Of a stretch of 39,489 nt of DNA, positions 34,734-39,489 are shown in pieces; position 1 is the first letter of the stretch, and each line of letters opens with the position of its first letter. The position numbers and the translations under genes were made by a program. Location of the stretch: the NCBI GenBank assembly GCA_021798985.1, contig JAJZBI010000033.1, positions 1 through 39,489 of the forward strand. The letters are read 5' to 3'. Under the pieces are notes generated by a model. That model was not told the origin of the DNA and ran no database searches. It saw only the letters and a program-made list of their open reading frames with translations. The stretch is from Actinomycetes bacterium (GTDB taxonomy: Bacteria > Actinomycetota > Acidimicrobiia > Acidimicrobiales > Bog-793).

Positions 34734-35513
34734 GTGAGTGCAGGCGCCAGGACCGAGAAAAGCTGCGCTGTCGGCGGATTTGGACACTACAGTTCCCACA
34801 TTCAGATTCGACAACGCGTCCTCTCCTCACTGCCCAATGCGCTGACGATAGCGGGGCTCTTCTTTGGGTGCGAAGCCGTCTTCTCGGCGATCAACGGCCG
34901 GCTACTCGCCTCTGCTTACCTCATCACCCTCGCCAGCATCATCGACGTCTTCGACGGCGCGGCCGCCCGGCTGCTCGGTTCCTACAGCAGCATCGGCAAG
35001 CAGCTGGACTCGATCGCCGACACGGTCACCGTCGGGATCGCGCCGACGGTCCTGCTCTACGAGGCGTACTTCCGTCCCTGGCACGCGCTCGGTGTCGCCG
35101 TCGCGATCTGCTGGACGCTGGCGGTCGCGACCCGCCTCGCCCGCTTCAACGCCGCTCCGCCCGATCCGTCCTACTTCCGGGGACTCCCGTCACCGCCCGC
35201 TGCGAACATCTTGAGCGGGTCGGTGCCCTTCAGCCAGGTGGTCTGGCACCACTTCTTCAATCCGTGGATCGCCGTCGCCCTGATGGTCGTGCTCGCCGTG
35301 CTGATGCTGTCCAACGTCCGGGTCGAAAAGGGCGGCTTCTTCTCGCCCGAGCAGCTCGTGCGCTCCGGGCGTGGCCGGCTCGCCCTCCTGGCGTGCCTCT
35401 ACGCGGCGCTGGTGCCCTGGTCGGCGCCGTTCGTCGTCTTCTCCGGCCTCGTCGTGCTCGTCCTCATCCGCGAGGCACGGCGCCGCGTGGCGAGGCGCGT
35501 CGTGGTGTCGTGA
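34734..35513 (+). CDS. pssA: CDP-diacylglycerol-serine O-phosphatidyltransferase (CDP-alcohol transferase family)
   Basis: The 259-residue membrane protein carries the complete CDP-alcohol phosphotransferase motif, DVFDGAAAR followed by GKQLDSIAD: Asp71, Asp74, Gly75, Ala78, Arg79, Gly88, Asp92 and Asp96. The surrounding blocks (LPNALTIAG, RLARFNAAPP, FRGLPSPPAAN) are those of PssA rather than PgsA. It makes phosphatidylserine from CDP-diacylglycerol and serine at the membrane. The start is uncertain: GTG 34734 is proposed because the conserved part begins about 30 residues later and no better start is near. No psd decarboxylase gene is adjacent. It overlaps a convergent small gene by 50 bases. 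Confidence 0.9.
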   Translation: MSAGARTEKSCAVGGFGHYSSHIQIRQRVLSSLPNALTIAGLFFGCEAVFSAINGRLLASAYLITLASIIDVFDGAAARLLGSYSSIGKQLDSIADTVTVGIAPTVLLYEAYFRPWHALGVAVAICWTLAVATRLARFNAAPPDPSYFRGLPSPPAANILSGSVPFSQVVWHHFFNPWIAVALMVVLAVLMLSNVRVEKGGFFSPEQLVRSGRGRLALLACLYAALVPWSAPFVVFSGLVVLVLIREARRRVARRVVVS

Positions 35514-35778
35514 CGCGCATCGCGTAGCAGCCCACGACGAACAAGAAGGCCAAGCCGATCGCGCTGCAGGCGACCGGCTCCCAAAGCCGGACCTCGCCAC
35601 GCGCGGCGCGCTCGAACAGGTGCACCAGCAGTGCCACGCTCAAGACCAGGTCACCGAGGGTGAACAGCGCCCAGCTGCCGAACTCCACGAGCGACCGCCG
35701 GCTGAGCGGCGGCAGCGAGTGTCGGTGTTCGCGCAGCTGGTTCACCCCGAGCGGGAGCGGTGCCCTGCTGTCGACCAT
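35464..35778 (-). CDS. Small two-helix membrane protein, unknown function
   Basis: The 104-residue protein has two clear hydrophobic helices: ALFTLGDLVLSVALLVHLF (about 37-55) and VACSAIGLAFLFVVGCYAM (about 69-87), with a short loop between them and a basic C-terminal tail. No family is recognised. ATG 35778 is used. It overlaps the 3' end of pssA on the other strand by 50 bases and lies 86 bases after the desaturase gene on the same strand, so it may be co-transcribed with that gene. Confidence 0.6.
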   Translation of the reverse strand: MVDSRAPLPLGVNQLREHRHSLPPLSRRSLVEFGSWALFTLGDLVLSVALLVHLFERAARGEVRLWEPVACSAIGLAFLFVVGCYAMRVTTPRRASPRGAVPRG

Positions 35779-35864
35779 CGCTCAGGCCCATTCGCGCGGG
35801 TGTCGGATACGGACGAGGGCGCCCGAGACCTCCGCTGGCGCCGGGCCCACGCGGTGGCCGGTGG

Positions 35865-36863
35865 TCACGCGGCGGGCGAGCATTCCGCCTCCGCGAAGGT
35901 GACGTAGCAGCTCTTGTCTTCGTCCCACAGGTTCGTGCGCGGGACGGAGAAGACGGTGCGCAGGGTGAGCGTGCAACCGGCCTGCAGGTCGGGACAGGCC
36001 GCTTGCGCTTCCGGCAGCAGGTAGTTGGGGATGCGCGGCGCGAGGTGGTGCACGTGGTGGTAGCCGATGTTGCCGGTCACCCACTGCAAGAAGCGGGGGA
36101 GCATGATGCGCGAGCTCCCGGCGAGGGAGGCCTCGACGTAGTCCCACTCTGCGTGGCGGCGCCAGTAGGTGCCCTCGAAGTAGTGCTGGGCGTAGAACAG
36201 GCAGACCGCCGGGATTCCGGCGGCGGCCAGCGCGACGAGCTGCGCGACCACGAAGTGCACGGGCCCCATCGCCACCGTCATCATCGCGACGTAGCCGACG
36301 ATGGCGAGGTTGGTCAGGCGCACCTCACGGCGGATCCGGGGATCGTGCTTTGCACACCCCGTGCTCAGGCGCTCGAAGAAGAGGAACTTGAGCACCGGGC
36401 CGATCGAGGCGATGAACGCCGAATGGTGGTACACCCGATACCACCGCCTCGTGCGAGCTGGGGCAGCGAGGAACTCCTCGACGGTCATCATCCAGACGTC
36501 GCCGCTGCCGCGGCGGTCGAGATCCCCGACGGTGGCGTGGTGCCGGGCGTGGTCGCGGGTCCAGCGGCGGTAGGGGGTGAAGACGAGCACTCCGAGGAAC
36601 GAGCCAACGCGCCCGTTGGCCCGGCGCGACGAGCTGAAAGAGCCGTGGCCGCAGTCATGGAACAGGATGAACGCGCGGACCAAGAAGACAGCGATCGCCA
36701 GCGATGCGAGGGCGCCGAGCCAGATCGAGACGTGCATCGCGACGGCGGTCAGCAACCAGCTTCCTGCGAGGCCTCCAGTCGTCTGGGCGAGCTGACCCCA
36801 GCTGCGCCAGTTCGAGTGCTCGAACTCATGCAAGCGGTCGCGCGCCGTCGTCGCTGCTCTCAT
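35865..36863 (-). CDS. Fatty-acid desaturase (acyl-lipid, omega-6 / delta-12 type)
   Basis: The 332-residue membrane protein has the three histidine boxes of membrane desaturases: HDCGH (69-73), HARHH (105-109) and HHVHH (269-273), which hold the di-iron site. Hydrophobic segments lie between the boxes in the usual pattern. The box sequences match plant- and cyanobacteria-like delta-12/omega-3 desaturases. It would introduce a double bond into membrane fatty acids. ATG 36863 has AGGGAAGG upstream; the extended open frame contains no conserved sequence. With the patatin and pssA genes it makes a membrane-lipid neighbourhood. Confidence 0.93.
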   Translation of the reverse strand: MRAATTARDRLHEFEHSNWRSWGQLAQTTGGLAGSWLLTAVAMHVSIWLGALASLAIAVFLVRAFILFHDCGHGSFSSSRRANGRVGSFLGVLVFTPYRRWTRDHARHHATVGDLDRRGSGDVWMMTVEEFLAAPARTRRWYRVYHHSAFIASIGPVLKFLFFERLSTGCAKHDPRIRREVRLTNLAIVGYVAMMTVAMGPVHFVVAQLVALAAAGIPAVCLFYAQHYFEGTYWRRHAEWDYVEASLAGSSRIMLPRFLQWVTGNIGYHHVHHLAPRIPNYLLPEAQAACPDLQAGCTLTLRTVFSVPRTNLWDEDKSCYVTFAEAECSPAA

Positions 36864-37305
36864 GACCTTCCCTGCAAGTCCCCGAGCCTGAAGGTCACCA
36901 CCGTGCCCCCCGCAAGCAGCGCACCTCGTCGCGCGTACCGTACCACTGGCTCTCAAGCGACGCTCGGTGCCGGGGCGCTGTGGACCCTTAGCGAGCGGGA
37001 GCGGTGCAGGGGCCTTTTCTTTGCGTTGGTCGGCCTGCGCGTTGGTCGGCTCGTAGCGCCCGCACAACCGGGCGCGCCAGCTCGTCCGGCGTGGGTGCGA
37101 TTGCCGCCAGCGACGGTTTAGCCACGAGGCGGTCGAATCATCCGGGTATTGATGCGGTTGTCGGCCAACGGGATGAGCTCACCTGAGGAGCCGCGCGATT
37201 CGCAACATCGCGAGGTGATGTCGCCGAGGTGTGAACGACGGCGCTCGTCACGCGGTCGATGGCGAGACGCCGTCGCGCGGGCGACGCTCACAGACAGGAG
37301 CGGTG
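36864..37305. other. Intergenic region before the ThuA-like gene
   Basis: About 440 bases between divergent genes. A 12-bp direct repeat GCGTTGGTCGGC occurs at 37023-37034 and 37039-37050. A further dyad ACATC/GATGT lies around 37205-37222. From about 37100 on the DNA is visibly less GC-rich than the preceding genes. No gene is convincing here. Confidence 0.5.
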
Positions 37306-38112
37306 ATGTCGAGGTATCCGAGCACGAGCGATACGAAGCTCGCAGGGCACGGCACACGTGCCGGAGCGCTCGCGCTCATTGGTGATCGCTACCACAACGC
37401 CGATTACATCCGTCTCCACCTCAAACGACTGTTCGCAGAGGCGGACGCCGAATTCGAGTACACGGTCAACTACGAGTGGTTTACCGACAGCGGCGCTGTA
37501 GCGCTCCTCGGGGGCCGCCGTCTGCTTTGCCTGTTCCGCGACGGGCTGACCTTCCCGGGCGGCTACGTCGGGCCGGAGGCCTGCTCGCACTACATCCTCA
37601 ACTTGATGGATGATCCGCCTGAGTCACCGCGGCAAACCTGGGTGACTGCTGAGTTCAGCTCGGCAGTCAGTGACTTTGTCCTAAATGGCGGTTCGCTGTT
37701 CTGCTTCCACAACACGCTCGCTATCGCTTGTTTCGACGAGAAGTTCCGACGCGTCGCTGGCGGTGCTTACGACGGGCATCCGCCCGAGCGCAACTGGAGG
37801 GTGGTGCCGGCCCAGTCGGGCCATCCGCTGCTTTCGGGCGTCGAAGAGTTCGTCATCACCGACGAACAGCACTTTCCCCTCTACGACAGACCGCAAGAGA
37901 ACATCTTGCTCAGGGGGGTCAACTCCGATGGTCTTGCGTTCGAATCGGATTCCGGCCTCCCGGCCTCCTGCGACTCGATCGTGGCGTGGTCGCACGAGTA
38001 CGGTCGAGGCAAGGTCGTCGTCTGCACGATCGGCCACAATCTCGACGCGTTGCGGAAGCCGAGCGCTCTGCGCTTTCAGCTCAATGCGCTGAGCTGGCTC
38101 CTCAAGGAGTAG
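37306..38112 (+). CDS. ThuA-like domain protein
   Basis: The 268-residue protein has the class I glutamine-amidotransferase-like fold of ThuA: ALIGDRYHNADYIRLHLKRL at the start, LNGGSLFCFHNTLA in the middle, NWRVVPAQSGHPLLSGVEEF, then DEQHFPLYD and VAWSHEYGRGKVVVCTIGHN at the end. ThuA proteins are linked to trehalose and other sugar use and are often found with sugar dehydrogenases; a direct activity is not firmly known. The catalytic Cys of true amidotransferases is absent at the elbow. ATG 37306 has AGGAG 6 bases upstream. Codon use is less GC-biased than in the upstream genes. It is followed 32 bases later by a small ABM-like gene. Confidence 0.85.
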   Translation: MSRYPSTSDTKLAGHGTRAGALALIGDRYHNADYIRLHLKRLFAEADAEFEYTVNYEWFTDSGAVALLGGRRLLCLFRDGLTFPGGYVGPEACSHYILNLMDDPPESPRQTWVTAEFSSAVSDFVLNGGSLFCFHNTLAIACFDEKFRRVAGGAYDGHPPERNWRVVPAQSGHPLLSGVEEFVITDEQHFPLYDRPQENILLRGVNSDGLAFESDSGLPASCDSIVAWSHEYGRGKVVVCTIGHNLDALRKPSALRFQLNALSWLLKE

Positions 38113-38144
38113 CAGATCTTCACCGAATCAAGGAGCCGGGCATC

Positions 38145-38450
38145 GTGCATCTGGTCGAGCTGGTCGTCGCTGAGCCCGACGCCGCGCGTCTCGCCAAGTC
38201 GTTTTGCGAGCGGTTCCGACGTGCGATCGTGCAGCAGCCGGGATTCCGCTCCGTGGAAGTTCTCATCGGTCGCAGCGACCACCGACGTTTCGTACTTATC
38301 GACTTTGGCAGCGACGCGTCGCGACGGCGGTGGGTTGAACCGGATCTGCATCAGCAGGTGTGGCAGCAGCTGGCGGCGTTTTGTACGCGGTACTCGTCAG
38401 CTGACGATGACGCGGTGAACTGTGAGGAGCACGGTGTCGAGCGCCTTTGA
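38145..38450 (+). CDS. Small antibiotic-biosynthesis-monooxygenase-like (dimeric alpha/beta barrel) protein
   Basis: A 101-residue protein: VHLVELVVAEPDAARLAKSF (strand and helix), QQPGFRSVEVLIGRSDHRRFVLIDF and a C-terminal helix WVEPDLHQQVWQQLAAF. This matches the ferredoxin-like ABM fold. Members act as monooxygenases, isomerases or have no known activity. GTG 38145 has AGGAG 9 bases upstream. It lies 32 bases after the ThuA-like gene and is probably in one transcript with it. The call rests on fold pattern, not on a catalytic motif. Confidence 0.65.
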   Translation: MHLVELVVAEPDAARLAKSFCERFRRAIVQQPGFRSVEVLIGRSDHRRFVLIDFGSDASRRRWVEPDLHQQVWQQLAAFCTRYSSADDDAVNCEEHGVERL

Positions 38451-38544
38451 GGACCTAGTTGCATCGGGCACCGAGCTTGGGCGCCTGCTCACCGGCTTTG
38501 GCTTCACGGGGGGGCGTGGCATGCGGCGCGGGGTTCTCTGGTCT

Positions 38545-39027
38545 TCAGCCGCCGTCCGGTGCGATGCGATACACCCCGCGCCTCGGCTGAGGCACGGGTC
38601 GCGGAACGCCGAAGTACTCCCGGCGGCCATGGGTGGGATCTGATTCAGCCAGCCGGCGTGTTTCGGCGTGTAGTTGGTGACAAAGCGCGGGTGCTCGGCG
38701 AACCACGCCGTAGTTGCCTTGGAGGCGTGCGAGGAGCCGTTGTCCAAGACGACGCGGACCTCGAGATCGGCGTCGATCTTTTGGTCGAGGTCCTCCAGGA
38801 AGGAGATGAAGTTCACCGAGTTGTCGGGCGATGTCGCGGGCTTCGACCGCACCGGTGCTCACGTCCAAGCAGGCGAGCAGCGAAGCCGTTCCGTGCCGGA
38901 CGTACTCGAAGTCCTGCCGGACGGGACGGCCGGGCCGGACGGGGGTAGTTGGATGCTTGCGGAACTTGGCCTGGATTTCGGTCTTCTCGTCGATCGACAG
39001 CACGACGGCGTTCTCCGGCGGGGATCG
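38545..39027 (-). pseudogene. IS630-family transposase remnant, frameshifted and truncated
   Basis: On the minus strand the DDE catalytic region of an IS630 transposase can be pieced together. PENAVVLSIDEKTEIQAKF (first Asp in SIDEK) leads through YVRHGTASLLACLDVSTGAV in one frame. Near 38825 the frame slips by one base. NSVNFISFLEDLDQ, VVLDNGSSH (second Asp) and YTPKHAGWLNQ follow in the new frame. At about 38643 the first frame resumes with REYFGVPRP and RRGVY in place of the usual EVFF...RRGEF, then a stop. The N-terminal HTH part is missing, as is the end of the C-terminus. It is therefore an inactive relic, unless both slips are sequencing errors. Confidence 0.85.
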
Positions 39028-39031
39028 GCGA

Positions 39032-39047
39032 TGTGAACTGTGTCACA
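39032..39047. promoter_or_regulatory. CRP/GlxR-like palindrome TGTGA-N6-TCACA
   Basis: TGTGAACTGTGTCACA fits the TGTGA-N6-TCACA core bound by CRP-family proteins, including actinobacterial GlxR. It lies at the edge of the IS630 relic, about 330 bases upstream of the arabinofuranosidase start. It could be a real site or part of an element end. Confidence 0.45.
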
Positions 39048-39378
39048 ACGTTTAAGGAGCGAATGCGTGGATGCACTAGCCCGAACGGACCGTGCGGGAT
39101 CGCCAGCAGTGCAACGTGGTCACGACGTTGGTTTTGCACTGAGTCGCCGAACCGGAGCCGGCCACGGCCTCGCCGGCCGCGACGAAGCCTTCGTTGGCTG
39201 AGCGCGCCATCCCTGAGCGCGCCATGTCGTTCGCTGCTGTGCGCCCGGGGATGAAGCGGGTCGCCGCAGTCGAGGCCGCCCGGCCGGTGGAGTAGAAGTC
39301 GCGATCATTTCGCCGTACGGTGCACTCGGGTTCCGCTGCCTCGGGACCTCGCCTCGCCCAACCACGGAAGGAATGCCC
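39048..39378. other. Region upstream of the GH51 gene, no assigned gene
   Basis: About 330 bases. A dyad CAACG...CGTTG (39112-39130) contains a smaller dyad CGTG-GT-CACG, the sort of site used by LacI-family sugar regulators. An open frame on the minus strand (39076-39456) and a shorter one on the plus strand (about 39144-39296) both have GC-rich third positions, but neither matches a family I know. They could be fragments of a degraded gene beside the transposase relic. Confidence 0.4.
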
Positions 39379-39489
39379 ATGACCACCGTCTCCATCGATC
39401 TCCGCCGGCCGCTCGGCGAGCTGGACCGCCGGGTCTTCGGCGGCTTCGTCGAGCACCTCGGGCGCTGCATCTACGGGGGCCTGTATGAG
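39379..39489 (+). CDS. Alpha-L-arabinofuranosidase (GH51), N-terminal start only
   Basis: Only the first 37 codons are in the window. After MTTVSIDLRRPLGELDRRVF the chain reads GGFVEHLGRCIYGGLYE, the highly typical N-terminal block of GH51 alpha-L-arabinofuranosidases (FGGFVEHLGRCIYGGIYEP in well-known members). These intracellular enzymes remove arabinose from arabinan or arabinoxylan fragments. ATG 39379 has GGAAGGA with 6-base spacing; ATG 39373 directly abuts that site and is less likely. It is the first sign of a sugar-use locus that continues to the right, and the ThuA-like gene nearby would fit such a locus. Confidence 0.88.
   Translation, partial: MTTVSIDLRRPLGELDRRVFGGFVEHLGRCIYGGLYE

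Noticed and set aside
37925-37950. GTTCGAATCGG resembling a tRNA T-loop
   Set aside because: It lies in the conserved ThuA-like coding region and no acceptor stem, D arm or anticodon arm can be folded around it.
39076-39456. Minus-strand open frame of 126 codons before the GH51 gene
   Set aside because: It runs antisense into the secure GH51 start and has no family match; left as unassigned rather than called a gene.

Overview
The window is high-GC, densely packed bacterial DNA. GTG starts and start/stop overlaps are frequent. Family content points to a free-living actinobacterium: a RbsABC-type sugar-family importer, helix-turn-helix/cupin regulators, L,D-transpeptidase and M15 cell-wall enzymes, a stand-alone STAS protein and PssA. 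I suspect a deep-branching class such as Acidimicrobiia, but no rRNA or tRNA is present to confirm this.

Layout. 1-909: the 3' end of a secreted GH16 glycanase whose linker is a 30-bp tandem repeat. 999-5230 (minus): gcvT-gcvP under a glycine riboswitch, with no gcvH. 5428-8911: a Nudix gene, then a four-gene overlapping minus-strand operon (Lgt-like protein, methyltransferase, M15 peptidase, YkuD L,D-transpeptidase). 9034-14514: a Tat-exported dimethylformamidase-like protein, an MFS transporter, an orphan STAS protein, a tiny Arg-rich ORF and an ATP-grasp enzyme.

14753-28760 is the most coherent block and the best candidate for an undescribed system. It looks like a catabolic island for an unidentified small organic, probably nitrogenous, substrate. 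Divergent arms encode an acyl-CoA dehydrogenase-like protein and a Dabb protein (minus). The plus arm encodes a binding protein, a double ATPase, a permease, a catalytically degenerate SDR, a creatinase/M24-like hydrolase with a changed metal ligand, an amidohydrolase of the deaminase/chlorohydrolase type and an XRE-cupin regulator. A beta-hydroxyacid dehydrogenase (minus), a second XRE-cupin regulator, a bicupin protein and an aldehyde dehydrogenase follow. Uptake, hydrolysis, and semialdehyde oxidation or reduction would make a complete route; the substrate cannot be read from sequence alone.

28959-31954 (minus): a small basic protein, a phosphodiester-glycosidase-like exoprotein, a CHAP-domain membrane-anchored protein and a lipoprotein. 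32353-36863: lipid metabolism (a patatin with a cyclic-nucleotide-binding domain, phosphatidylserine synthase, a small membrane protein, a fatty-acid desaturase). 37306-39489: a lower-GC stretch that looks acquired, with a ThuA-like protein, an ABM-like small protein, a frameshifted IS630 transposase remnant, palindromic sites, and the start of a GH51 alpha-L-arabinofuranosidase at the window edge.
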